Positions 9,614 to 18,865 of a stretch of DNA of 64,000 nucleotides are shown one piece after another (position 1 is the stretch's first letter; every line of letters starts with the position of its first letter). The notes under the pieces are model-generated. The model worked only from the letters and a program-made list of their open reading frames with translations, was not told where the DNA came from and ran no database searches. The DNA is taken from assembly GCA_025175895.1 (NCBI GenBank), contig CM045989.1:124819272-124883271 (forward strand), written 5' to 3'. The position numbers and the translations under genes are program-made. This stretch comes from Wurfbainia villosa. Taxonomy: Eukaryota; Streptophyta; Magnoliopsida; Zingiberales; Zingiberaceae.

Positions 9614-10020
9614 CCACCTATTAGGCTTTTTACTTCTTGTAGGACTTGTTCTACTTTCCTCACGCTTGCTTTTAACTCTCTGGCTGGGGCTTCCTCTTCA
9701 GCTAGAATTGGCTGAACTAGGGTTTTGATTTCCCCTAGCTTTGGGCCCCTATTACTAATAACTTCCTTCTCAAGGGAGGCTACTGTTTCTCTTAAAAGGG
9801 TCATTTCCCCCTTTAATTTGGTGTTTTCCTCCTTCAGCAAGAAGAAATGTTTTAACGAAACTTTGGACAAAAGTGAGATTCTATCATAAACAACTTCAAG
9901 ATTATTGGCTAGAAGCAAGTTTGTAGGTTCTGGATTCTTAGCAAGATCTAGATATTCCGGGTTTCGGGTTTGGGATTTTTCATACCATTGCCTTATATTA
10001 TGCTCAAACCTATCGCTCAT
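9610..10020 (-). CDS. Badnavirus-like ORF1 protein, unit C
   Basis: An intact 136-residue frame with the composition of the badnavirus ORF1 family: opening MSDRFEHNIRQWYEKSQ, then EYLDLAKNPEPTNLLLANN, then a lysine/glutamate-rich coiled-coil-like C-terminal half. The length is close to that of known badnavirus ORF1 proteins. It overlaps ORF2 by ATGA and lies ~240 nt downstream of the primer site. The protein sequence is identical to unit D, so the duplication is recent or the copies have been homogenised. The biochemical role of ORF1 is uncertain; in this family it is described as virion-associated. Confidence 0.85.
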   Translation of the reverse strand: MSDRFEHNIRQWYEKSQTRNPEYLDLAKNPEPTNLLLANNLEVVYDRISLLSKVSLKHFFLLKEENTKLKGEMTLLRETVASLEKEVISNRGPKLGEIKTLVQPILAEEEAPARELKASVRKVEQVLQEVKSLIGG

Positions 10021-10260
10021 CTAGTTTTCTGACTTACTTACGGCTTAGGATTCTGTAAAATTTTCTTGCTCATCCGACGGGTCACGGCTCTCCCTGAAGT
10101 CTTACGTACACTGCGGCCTTTTGCAATCAATTAACAAAATCGTTCGCCTAATCATAAGTCATTATTTAAGATAACAACTTAGTGTTTAAGTAAATAAGAG
10201 AAATGGATGATACCCGTACCTTCCGCCTAGAATATATAAAGTTTTTAGCCAAGAAACATG

Positions 10261-10466
10261 ACTCTGATACCAAAGGGTGGATCGTTTCTTATTGAAAATA
10301 AAACCTGGTCTGTGATCGGAATTTTATTTATAAGAAAAAGGAACTTCAGCAAACTTTAAACAAACTCACCACAAGCACAAACTCACAAACACAAACTCTC
10401 AGACTAGAACTCTTGAAACTTGAGGAATGATTTACTCGGCATAAATCCGTATTTACAACAAAGAGT
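10261..10466 (-). promoter_or_regulatory. Unit C leader, primer site and TATA remnant
   Basis: The primer site TGGTATCAGAGT lies at 10,261-10,272 on the minus strand. Upstream are an AATAAA-type signal near 10,325 and the leader shared with F (cctcaagtttcaagagttctag). A TATAAAA-type box sits next to the inverted ORF2 fragment near 10,470. The promoter elements that lie upstream of the TATA box in F are absent here. Confidence 0.7.
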
Positions 10467-10565
10467 TTTATAAAACTGCTTTTGAGTTCCAAAGAGTCCT
10501 TGTTAAACAAAACAACACCATAATATCTTTTCTGATAGATATTCACAAGCAGGTGCAGGACTTAA
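10467..10565 (+). other. Inverted ORF2 fragment at unit junction (D into C)
   Basis: Near-identical to 7,511-7,608 and 13,441-13,539, with the same breakpoints. This shows that the rearranged unit itself was multiplied. Confidence 0.85.
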
Positions 10566-10703
10566 TGGGTTTACCCATTCATCATTTAGTGTCATCAAGG
10601 TATCCAGTCGAAGAAATCTTCTGAATGTAGCATCCCTTTCTTCTGCTGATAGACTTCTTCTATGAGTGATTTGTTGTGGGATAGGGCCATAGGGGGAGGG
10701 CAT
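10566..10703 (-). pseudogene. Truncated start of coat-protein ORF, unit D
   Basis: Same arrangement as in unit C: an ATG at 10,703, a frame overlapping the end of ORF3, the MTLNDEWVNP codons, then loss at the inverted ORF2 fragment. Confidence 0.7.
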
Positions 10704-12184
10704 AGTTTTGTCATCAGTTCATCCCATGCCTTTGTCCCTATTTTAGTGCTGCTTTCACCAAAGCCCTGTTGTTGCCGCGTTGTGTCAGACAGCTGTTCCA
10801 CTTGCTGTATTGGTAGCTTACTTGCCTTTTCCAGAATAAGTTGTGTCACAACTTCTCCCTGAGATAATTTCAGAGTATTGGGAGTCATATTAAAGACCAA
10901 AATATATACCTTCCCGCGATAGTCTTTGTCAATGACTCCAACTCCTATTTGTATTCCCTTTTTCCAAGAAATCCCAGATTTAGGAGTTATCCTTCCATAA
11001 TGTCCTTCCGGTATAGCGAAAGCTAAACCAGTCTCAATTAGTGCTTGTCCATTTGGTTGAATCTCATAATTGTAGCATATAGCAAGATCATATCCGATTG
11101 ATCCCTCTGTCTTCCTTGTAGGTATTTGCGCATCTGGATTTGTTTTTAGAACTTCCAGTATAGGTTCATCTGCTATAAGAACAGCTAGAATTTCCTGTTC
11201 TGCTTCTCCGAGTTCAACATCATCTTGGTTTACGGCTACAATCTTGTTTTCAGCGGTAGGAATATAGCCTTCAAACTGTAATGAGACACTTCCATCAAGA
11301 AGTGTTCTGGTTTCAACCCTAGTTGGTGCCATAGGGTTTCTCCTCACATATGGCCTTAAAATCCATCTTTGTTGTTGCAACTCCTCAGTTGTAAATCTTG
11401 TACCTGGGATTGCATTTACTCCTCTGCTCGCTAAATAATCTGTAACATTCTGAACATTGTATGAGAAGTTAGTAAAACTGGTGTTTGTCAGGCGACCTAC
11501 CATCATTATGATAATGAGTAAATTGCTAGTTCCGCCTTGCCATTCCTGATATCCATGTGTTTGTATGGATAGCTCAATATGATTTGCGAAATCTTCCACA
11601 TTTATCATCAGATCTGGAATGACATACACCATCTTGGTTCCCCTGCTGAGATCCATTTCCATTGTGGCTATTATGGATATATCTCCTCGCCATCTTGTGT
11701 CTCGTAGTACTACTAACACCATGGCTCCTATATTTCTTCTGTGCAATGCATGTACTCTTATCATTACTAATCCCATATGGATGTGATGAAATCCCGCTTC
11801 CCGAAGTCTTTGATGGCTCTCTTCAGTAACAAGTGGAAGGTCCACTTGGCTTTCTTCTATGCATAGAAGATCTTCTTCAGAGTAATGTTGATATACTCTG
11901 TGGTTTGAGGGTTGAAATCCGATAGAATATAAAATCTCTGCTGGAACCATATTTGCTCTTCTGGTTCTGGAGATTTCAAGTTGTTCTTCAGGGTCTACCT
12001 GACTTTCAATGGTCCTTCTGAACCTTCTTTGATTAGGGAATATCCTTCTCTGCAAGTTATACAACATCCTCTGTCCTTGCCTGTAGTCTTTGATTTGATT
12101 TTCAGAGCTTGGTACCTGTATAGTTGAAGATGTACCAACGGCAGGAGGCCTGGTACTTGTGGAATGTCTTGCACTTGAAGACAT
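10595..12184 (-). CDS. Viral ORF3, unit D: movement protein plus dUTPase-like domain
   Basis: An uninterrupted 529-codon frame and the best copy of this gene. Layout by residue: basic N-terminus 1-75; movement-protein region ~75-265 with IPDLMINVEDF (~189), SIQTHGYQEWQ (~206) and YLASRGVNAIPG (~250); linker to ~355; dUTPase-like domain ~355-480. The dUTPase-type motifs are I GSIGYDL (361-367), II PEGHYGRITPKSGI (392-405), III GVGVIDKDYRG (414-424, with the aspartate expected in the active site), IV LSQGEVVTQLIL (440-451) and V RQQQGFGESS (470-479). The last ~45 residues overlap the coat-protein frame in another phase. dUTPases keep uracil out of DNA, which is plausible for a virus that replicates by reverse transcription. 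The fold and activity are inferred from motifs. Confidence 0.87.
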   Translation of the reverse strand: MSSSARHSTSTRPPAVGTSSTIQVPSSENQIKDYRQGQRMLYNLQRRIFPNQRRFRRTIESQVDPEEQLEISRTRRANMVPAEILYSIGFQPSNHRVYQHYSEEDLLCIEESQVDLPLVTEESHQRLREAGFHHIHMGLVMIRVHALHRRNIGAMVLVVLRDTRWRGDISIIATMEMDLSRGTKMVYVIPDLMINVEDFANHIELSIQTHGYQEWQGGTSNLLIIIMMVGRLTNTSFTNFSYNVQNVTDYLASRGVNAIPGTRFTTEELQQQRWILRPYVRRNPMAPTRVETRTLLDGSVSLQFEGYIPTAENKIVAVNQDDVELGEAEQEILAVLIADEPILEVLKTNPDAQIPTRKTEGSIGYDLAICYNYEIQPNGQALIETGLAFAIPEGHYGRITPKSGISWKKGIQIGVGVIDKDYRGKVYILVFNMTPNTLKLSQGEVVTQLILEKASKLPIQQVEQLSDTTRQQQGFGESSTKIGTKAWDELMTKLCPPPMALSHNKSLIEEVYQQKKGMLHSEDFFDWIP

Positions 12185-12579
12185 TATTTAGATCTCTCGT
12201 TCTGGAGAATCTCTGAGGGGTTCTTGAATACCAGAATAGAACCCTTTTTTTTAAGAATCACAGCTCCTTCTCCAAGGTTGATACCAGCAATCTTCTTTGT
12301 AATATTGTCGATTGCACCTTCAAGTTCTTTAGAAGGTCCTCAAGCTTGAGTTCTTTTTAATTGATTTACTTGAGCTCTTAAGTTCTGCACCTGCTTATGA
12401 ATATCTATCAGAAAAGATATTATGGTGTTGTTTTGTTTAACAAGGACTCTCTGGAACTCAAAAGTAGTTTTATATTGTGATGGTATTGCAAAGCCTACTG
12501 ATGGTGGTTCTAAAAGCTCAGTTGCTTTTAAAGCTTTTATGTAGGAGCTATCAATGGATTGATTTTCTAAATCACTCAT
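12184..12579 (-). pseudogene. Badnavirus-like ORF2, unit D
   Basis: 79 codons to a TGA at 12,340-12,342, then a tail up to the TAATG overlap with ORF3. Relative to unit C it lacks ~9 bases just before the TGA (KRTQA instead of KGQPVTQA). The in-frame TGA is shared with C, so it predates the tandem duplication or was homogenised. Confidence 0.8.
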
Positions 12580-12986
12580 CCACCTATTAGGCTTTTTACT
12601 TCTTGTAGGACTTGTTCTACTTTCCTCACGCTTGCTTTTAACTCTCTGGCTGGGGCTTCCTCTTCAGCTAGAATTGGCTGAACTAGGGTTTTGATTTCCC
12701 CTAGCTTTGGGCCCCTATTACTAATAACTTCCTTCTCAAGGGAGGCTACTGTTTCTCTTAAAAGGGTCATTTCCCCCTTTAATTTGGTGTTTTCCTCCTT
12801 CAGCAAGAAGAAATGTTTTAACGAAACTTTGGACAAAAGTGAGATTCTATCATAAACAACTTCAAGATTATTGGCTAGAAGCAAGTTTGTAGGTTCTGGA
12901 TTCTTAGCAAGATCTAGATATTCCGGGTTTCGGGTTTGGGATTTTTCATACCATTGCCTTATATTATGCTCAAACCTATCGCTCAT
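12576..12986 (-). CDS. Badnavirus-like ORF1 protein, unit D
   Basis: An intact 136-residue frame identical in protein sequence to ORF1 of unit C. It begins ~240 nt downstream of the primer site and ends in the ATGA overlap with ORF2. Charged coiled-coil-like residues (KEENTKLKGEMTLLRETVASL) fill the second half. The start is chosen by agreement across copies and by the family's usual opening. Confidence 0.85.
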   Translation of the reverse strand: MSDRFEHNIRQWYEKSQTRNPEYLDLAKNPEPTNLLLANNLEVVYDRISLLSKVSLKHFFLLKEENTKLKGEMTLLRETVASLEKEVISNRGPKLGEIKTLVQPILAEEEAPARELKASVRKVEQVLQEVKSLIGG

Positions 12987-13226
12987 CTAGTTTTCTGACT
13001 TACTTACGGCTTAGGATTTTGTAAAATTTTTTTGCTCATCCGACGGGTCACGACTCTCCCTGAAGTCTTACGTACACTGCGGCCTTTTGCAATCAATTAA
13101 CAAAATCGTTCGCCTAATCATAAGTCATTATTTAAGATAACAGCTTAGTGTTTAAGTAAATAAGAGAAATGGATGATACCCGTACCTTCCGCTTAGAATA
13201 TATAAAGTTTTTAGCCAAGAAACATG

Positions 13227-13440
13227 ACTCTGATACCAAAGGGTGGATCGTTTCTTATTGAAAATAAAACCTGGTCTGTGATTGGAATTTTATTTATAAG
13301 AAAAAGGAACTTCAGCAAACTTGCAAACTTTAAACAAACTCACCACAAGCACAAACTCACAAACACAAACTCTCAGACTAGAACTCTTGAAACTTGAGGA
13401 ATGATTTACTCGGCATAAATCCGTATTTACAACAAAGAGT
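13227..13440 (-). promoter_or_regulatory. Unit D leader and primer-binding site
   Basis: The primer site TGGTATCAGAGT lies at 13,227-13,238 (minus), with the leader and AATAAA-type signal upstream and the TATA remnant beside the inverted ORF2 fragment at 13,441. A short direct duplication (gcaaacttgcaaac) near 13,315 distinguishes this leader from unit C. Confidence 0.7.
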
Positions 13441-13539
13441 TTTATAAAACTGCTTTTGAGTTCCAAAGAGTCCTTGTTAAACAAAACAACACCATAATAT
13501 CTTTTCTGATAGATATTCACAAGCAGGTGCAGGACTTAA
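13441..13539 (+). other. Inverted ORF2 fragment at unit junction (E into D)
   Basis: Third copy of the same ~98-bp inverted ORF2 piece with identical breakpoints. It links the truncated coat-protein start of unit E to the leader of unit D. Confidence 0.85.
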
Positions 13540-13831
13540 TGGGTTTACCCATTCATCATTTAGTGTCATCAAGGTATCCAGTCGAAGAAATCTTCTGAAT
13601 GTAGCATCCCTTTCTTCTGCTGATAGACTTCTTCTATGAGTGATTTGTTGTGGGATAGGGGGAGGGCATAGTTTTGTCATCAGTTCATCCCATGCCTTTG
13701 TCCTCCCCTATCCCACAACAAATCACTCATAGAAGAAGTCTATCAGTAGAAGAAAGGGATGCTGCATTCAGAAGATTTCTTTGACTGGATACCTTGATGA
13801 CACTAAATGATGAATGGGTAAACCCATTCGC
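13540..13831. repeat. Palindrome joining unit E (minus) to copy F (plus)
   Basis: About 120 bp of the ORF3/coat-protein overlap (13,540-13,667, minus) is repeated in reverse complement at 13,705-13,831 (plus), around a ~37-nt unpaired centre. The switch point shows short homology (gtcc/cccctatccc). Left of the palindrome lies the subgenomic array; right of it the coat-protein/RT half of a genome begins. Confidence 0.85.
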
Positions 13832-15083
13832 GGAAGGTGGTGGATATACTTCAAATGACTCTGATATTTCATTTTTATCCACCAAAACAACATTTGAAGA
13901 AGAAGGAGATGTGCTTTTATCTGACTCCGAAGAAGCAATATTAATACAAGTAGTAGAAGCAGAAATGGATTACCCATTGCTGAGGAACATCCTCGAATCA
14001 TCAGGGGCCACCTCTGCATTTAATCCACCAGATGATTCAATAATGGGTCCTCCTCAATATGGACCCACTTCAAGACCAACGGGTAGAATGAATCCCTACA
14101 ATAATATGGATTTTTCAAATTCACAAGTAGGAAGATTCCGGGAGGGATTTAATAATGAGCAATGGCAACTTCCTCCTGCCCAACAGCAATCAGGTGCACT
14201 GTTAGTTTTACCTAGCAATATTGGTCTATACAACAATGTTATTTCTAGGTGGGAGTCAATTACAACAAACATAATTGATTCAAAGATATGGGCTGACAGA
14301 AGAGCCAAGGTTTTATACATTGAAAACTTGCTGGGAGAAATTGAGAAGAAGACTTTCATCCAGTGGAGGATGATGTTTCCAGACCAATACGATAAATTAA
14401 TCAATGCAGCGGACGAGACACAGAATGTGTTGTCCCAAATAAGAAGAATCATTACTCTGGAAGATCCAACAACAGGATCAACGGCAGAGCAAAACCAGGC
14501 TTATCTTGATCTGGAAAGATTAGCCTGTCCAAGTACCAAGGAGCTGGTAACTTATATGAATCAATACAAGGAGCTAGCCGCCAAAATCGAAAGAATGTTC
14601 ATTAATGAAGAACTGTCAAGTAAGTTTTACCGAAAAATGCCACCACTAATCGGTAATTATCTTGAGCAGAAGTTCCAGGAGCGCTATCCAGGAAACACTA
14701 TAGGAGTACTACCCAGGATACACCATGCGTATCAAGAACTGATAGAGATGTGCAAGCAAGCCTCACTCGAAAGAAGCTTAAAAGACTTGCAGTTCTGTTC
14801 ACAGATTTTCCTACCCAGTTTCTATCAAGGGCAAAAGAGGTATGGCCTAAGAAGAGCTCAAAGTTTCCGAGGAAAACCCCATAAATCACACGTTCGTGTG
14901 ATTAAGAAGAAATACCAGCACGATAGAACAAAGGTGAAGAAATGTAAGTGCTACATTTGTGATGAGGAAGGGCATTTTGCAAGAGAATGCCGGAACAAAA
15001 CAGGCAACAAAGAAAGAGTTGCTATGCTGAATGAAATAGACTTGCCAGAAGAATTCGATATTGTATCGATGGGATCGGGATGA
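13797..15083 (+). pseudogene. Badnavirus-like coat protein with CCHC finger, copy F
   Basis: Opens at the internal ATG for MTLNDEWVNPF. Residues ~120-330 contain the coat-protein region (for example the WADRRAKVLYIENLLGE section). A basic stretch follows, then a retroviral-type zinc knuckle CYICDEEGHFAREC, the nucleic-acid-binding motif at the end of caulimovirid coat proteins. The frame ends at a TGA (15,081) soon after DLPEEFDIVSMGSG. In the family this point continues without a break into the cysteine-rich/protease part, so a frameshift has split the polyprotein. In copy F the frame upstream of this ATG is also stopped: CTTCGACTGG in units C-E reads CTTTGACTGG here. Confidence 0.88.
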
Positions 15084-15120
15084 GACGAGCTGCTGCAACG
15101 GCATTTACGAAGAGAGATGA

Positions 15121-17544
15121 ATCACGAAACATTATAACACTGTAACAAGTACTTTCCCTTCAAATGAATATTTATTTATATTATTTGGGGAAGACAAAGG
15201 TTGGCAGGTTCAGATTAACATCCTTGAAGAACAGGCATATTGTGACCATACGTGGTTACACAATCAAGAAGTCCAAACAAATTATGCTGGGTGTAAATTC
15301 TGCAGAAGGGAAACCAAAATCAGGTCCCGAATTCACTGTAGTCACTGTAAGTTAACTGCTTGTGCACCCTGTGCAGATTACTACTTGAAGCAAGAAGTAG
15401 TAACAGAACCAACACCATCCCCACATAATGACAAAGCATTAATCAAGGAACTACTGGAGTACGTTGATTACTTGCTAGCTGAGAATAGGCGACTAATGAT
15501 GGAGATTGATCGTCTGAACAAGAAGGCAGTTGATGATTTATATCAAGACCTTGAGAAAGACTTTGAGGAGTTAAATCCAGGAGACTCCGAGAAAGGAAAA
15601 GAGCAGGTTAGTTATCTTGAAGAAAGAATTATCTCTAAAGTAAATGCAGAATACCTTCCGAAGAGAATGATAAACAGACTTTATAACATGATGGTAATAT
15701 TAGAGATTCCTGATAATGCTCCGATCAAAGTCTGTGCAATTTTAGATACAGGCGCTACAACCTGCTGTATAGACAAGAGGGTTGTCCCAGAAAGGATTCT
15801 AGAAAGGAATCCTTATACCATTGTTAACAATGGTGTCAACTCCAAACAACTGGCGAAGTGGAAACTAAAAGGTGGGCAAATGATTATAGGGGATAACAAA
15901 TTCAGAATCCCTTTCACTTATTCATTTGATATGGCCCTTGGGGATGGAATTCAAATGGTTATAGGCTGCAATTTCATCAGGAATATGCAAGGAGGACTTC
16001 GAATTGAAGGTAACTTAATTATTATTTACAAAAATGTCACTTCAATTACCACTAATGAAGCAGCCGTCCACGCAATTCAAGAATTAAGCATAGATGAGGA
16101 AGAGTATCTCGACATTCAGGAGAAAGTCTGTTATACTATGAGTCCATCCAATCCCAAAATTCTCAGAAAGCATGAAGATTTGCTAGAAAGGATGAGAAAT
16201 CAAGGATTTATAGGGGAAGTTTCTTTAAGATACTGGCTGAAAAATAAGATTTTGTGCAAGATAGATATTATCAATCCTGATATAACAATCCAGGATAAGC
16301 CTCTGTCCCATGTGACCCCTCTCATGAAGCAAACATTTGACAAACATATTAAGGCATTGCTACAGCTGAAGGTTATACGGCCAAGTAAAAGCAGGCATAG
16401 AACTATGGCAATGATCGTACAGTCTGGCACAAGTATTGACCCAGTAACCAAGAAGGAGGTCAAGGGAAAGGAGAGGATGGTCTTCAATTACAGAACGCTG
16501 AATGATAACACATACAAAGACCAGTACAGTCTCCCAGGGATCAACGCCATTCTAAAAAAGGTTGGCAATTCAAGAATATATTCTAAGTTTGATCTAAAAT
16601 CAGGATTTCATCAGATCGCCATGGATCCAACATCTGTGGAATGGACGGCTTTTATAAGCCCATCCGGACTTTATGAATGGCTGGTTATGCCATTCGGACT
16701 GAAAAATGCACCTGTCGTATTTCAGCGAAAGATGGATAACTGCTTTCATGGTACTGAAAATTTTATTGCAGTTTATATAGATGATATTCTGGTCTTTTCT
16801 TCATCAGAACAGGAGCATGTGAAACATTTGGAAGTGATGTTGAGGATTTGTGAAGAAAATGGACTAATACTATCTCCCACCAAGTATAAGCTGGCCGTTT
16901 CAAAGATTGAATTTCTCGGAGCTGAAATTGGTGAAGGAAAGCTGAAACTTCAACCCCATATAATAAAGAAGATAGCTGAATTCAAGGAAGATCAGCTCAA
17001 AACAAAGAGTGGCCTTCAGTCTTGGCTTGGCATTCTGAATTATGCCAGGACCTATATTCCCAACTTAAGCACTAAGCTGGGACCACTCTATGAGAAGACA
17101 TCCCCCCGTGGGGATAAAAGGATGAAAGCATCAGATTGGGAAATTGTCTGCCAAATCAAGGCCCAAGTCCAACAGTTACCTGATCTTGAAATTCCCCTAG
17201 AAAATGCATATATTATTTTAGAAACCGATGGCTCAATGATAGGTTGGGGAGGAGTTTGTAAGTGGAAGGAAAGAAAGTTTGATTCTCGGAATACGGAGAG
17301 AATCTATGCACATGCACACGGAAAATTTCCAATAGTGAAATCAGCCATTGATGAGGAAATCTATGCAGCAATGGAGACAATGAGTTCTCTGAAGATCCAT
17401 TACATGAATAAGGATGAAATAACACTCAGGATAGATTGTCAAGTCATAATTAGCTTCCATAACAAGACTTCCAAAAATAAACCATATAGGGTTAGATGGT
17501 TAGCGTTTACAGACTACATCGCTGGAACAGGTTTGAACATATAG
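15121..17544 (+). pseudogene. Badnavirus-like Cys-rich, protease, RT and RNase H region, copy F
   Basis: Open from 15,121 to a stop at 17,542, in a different phase from the coat-protein frame. Order of elements: a second cysteine-rich motif characteristic of badnaviruses (CKFCRRETKIRSRIHCSHC then CAPC, ~15,291-15,375); a coiled-coil-like linker; aspartic protease with ILDTGATTC near 15,740; RT with KFDLKSGFHQ, MPFGLKN and YIDDI near 16,775; RNase H with ETDGSMIGWGG near 17,222. All RT catalytic aspartates are present. Together these would copy packaged RNA into DNA. The polyprotein is broken at both ends by phase changes, so the copy is not functional as read. Confidence 0.92.
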
Positions 17545-17996
17545 ATGGCAAGCTAAACATTTTTGCAGATTCATTATCAAGGTTGATAGAAGGAAAGCAA
17601 GAGGCGCTTAATATGATCCGGACAGAAGACGAATGGAAAAGGATCATGCATCCGGAGGTAACTACTTCTATTGAGTTTAAATTACTAATTCAATATGAAG
17701 CCCTAGTTGCAGCATCTCCCAAGGATACATTCTCTCCAGAGGAACACGTTAAAAGGAAGAAAATGATGGACATTGAGGAAGAAGCTATTAATCAGTTGTC
17801 GACTGCTTTCAAAGAGTTGGAGCTGATTCAGCAAGCCAAGGAATTTGACTTTTTGTGCAGAAGACATTGGGAAGGATCCAAGAAAGAATACTTCATGAGG
17901 AAGTCTCACGAAATTGGCAAAGTAAGACGTGACATCTGGCTTGTCTCAAATGCTTTACAGGACATATACAGAGACATAAGGCAAATGCCCCCGTGA
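17524..17996 (+). pseudogene. RNase H end and C-terminal tail, copy F
   Basis: After the phase change near 17,530 the other frame continues with FEHIDGKLNIFADSLSRL. This is the last RNase H motif with its conserved aspartate, followed by a charged tail ending at TGA 17,994-17,996. A few codons expected between GTG and FEHIDG are missing, which fits a small deletion that shifts the frame. The tail (RHWEGSKKEYFMRKSHEIGKV and on) has no domain I recognise. It differs from the tail-like sequence at 2,375-2,742. Confidence 0.85.
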
Positions 17997-18403
17997 AAGC
18001 CATGGTGTGCCCAATGGAAAGGATTGAGCCCCGGGGAGTCGTCCTTTTCAAGCATGTGAATATGAGTTGTAAAGGAGAGTGAGTGTGCTGTAAAATTCTT
18101 TATGATGAGAAAGGGTAATGGAAATGAAGGACGATGGGGCCCAATGAGCACCCGCTTCAGTTCCAATACAACCTTCTCTCCATTATAAAAGAACTAGAGT
18201 GGTAAGAGGTTTGACACACTCGAGCATCACCGAGTAAATCAATCCTCAAGTTTCAAGAGTTCTAGTTTGAGAGTTTGTGTTTGTGAGTTTGTGATTGTGG
18301 TGAGTTTGTTTAAAGTTTGCAAGTTTGCTGAAGTTCCTTTTTCTTATAAATAAAATTCCGGTCACAAACCAAGTTTTATTTTCAATAAGAAACGATCCAC
18401 CCT
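17997..18403 (+). promoter_or_regulatory. Copy F intergenic region: promoter, leader start, poly(A) signal
   Basis: Contains the box GACGATGGGGCC plus CAATGAGCACCCG at 18,130-18,154, a TATA box TATAAAA at 18,184-18,190, and a leader matching the tandem units (cctcaagtttcaagagttctag). AATAAA lies at 18,349-18,354. This is the layout of a caulimovirid pregenomic-RNA promoter with the poly(A) signal in the terminal redundancy. Viral sequence stops at gatccaccc, immediately before where the tRNA-Met primer site begins in the other copies. Confidence 0.8.
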
Positions 18404-18865
18404 TCAGCCACGAGTGTTTTTCTTTTTGTCATGTCGAACAGTGTGCCTGATAAGCACCCAAAGGTGGCCGCCCATGTGTCATACTGTTCAACGGGGTCCA
18501 CTTGGATTCCTGGTTTGTGAAAACCATGGGCGCTCATGGTTTTGAGCTCGTGGTTTATGAGTCATTAGTGGCGCTGTCCCACCACTTGTCTAGACTTAGC
18601 GCAGAAGAAAAGAATCTCTGCATGTGACGATGGGGCCTAATGAGCACCCGACATGTGATGATAAACCTTTTCCTTCTCTATTTAAGTCCCCTTGTAATGG
18701 GTTGCAAGGCAGACGGCGATCCCGATCTCCTTACTTCCCTCTATTTTAATCAAGACTCATTTTGGTGTTCCTCTCTGTCTTCTTGTGCATCTTCTCTCGT
18801 TGTTCTTGGCCCTAGGTACCGGCTCCATCCTGCGGCCTCGAACTGAGAAGCGATCTTAATTCCTT
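18404..18865 (+). promoter_or_regulatory. X2: second copy of the viral-type promoter block
   Basis: A near-copy of X1 (2,743-3,207). The conserved box is at 18,626-18,650 and TATTTAAG at 18,679-18,686, with 28 bp between them. The block ends at ttaattcctt as X1 does, then enters unrelated sequence. It abuts the 3' end of copy F, whereas X1 abuts the 5' leader of copy A. Confidence 0.65.

Larger units (their letters stand above)
5323..13690 (-). repeat. Tandem array of a ~2.95-kb subgenomic pararetrovirus unit (B-C-D-E)
   Basis: In minus-strand sense each unit runs: TATA remnant and leader, primer site, ORF1, ORF2, ORF3 (movement protein plus dUTPase-like), first codons of the coat-protein frame, then ~98 bp of inverted ORF2, then the next leader. 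Primer sites at 7,307-7,318, 10,261-10,272 and 13,227-13,238 give a period near 2.96 kb. The unusual junction is the same at all three positions, so the unit was multiplied after the junction formed. Coat protein, protease, RT and RNase H are absent from every unit. Units B and E are partial. Confidence 0.9.

Noticed and set aside
14096..14452. Minus-strand frame inside the coat-protein region
   Set aside because: It is an antisense shadow of a long, motif-bearing coat-protein frame.
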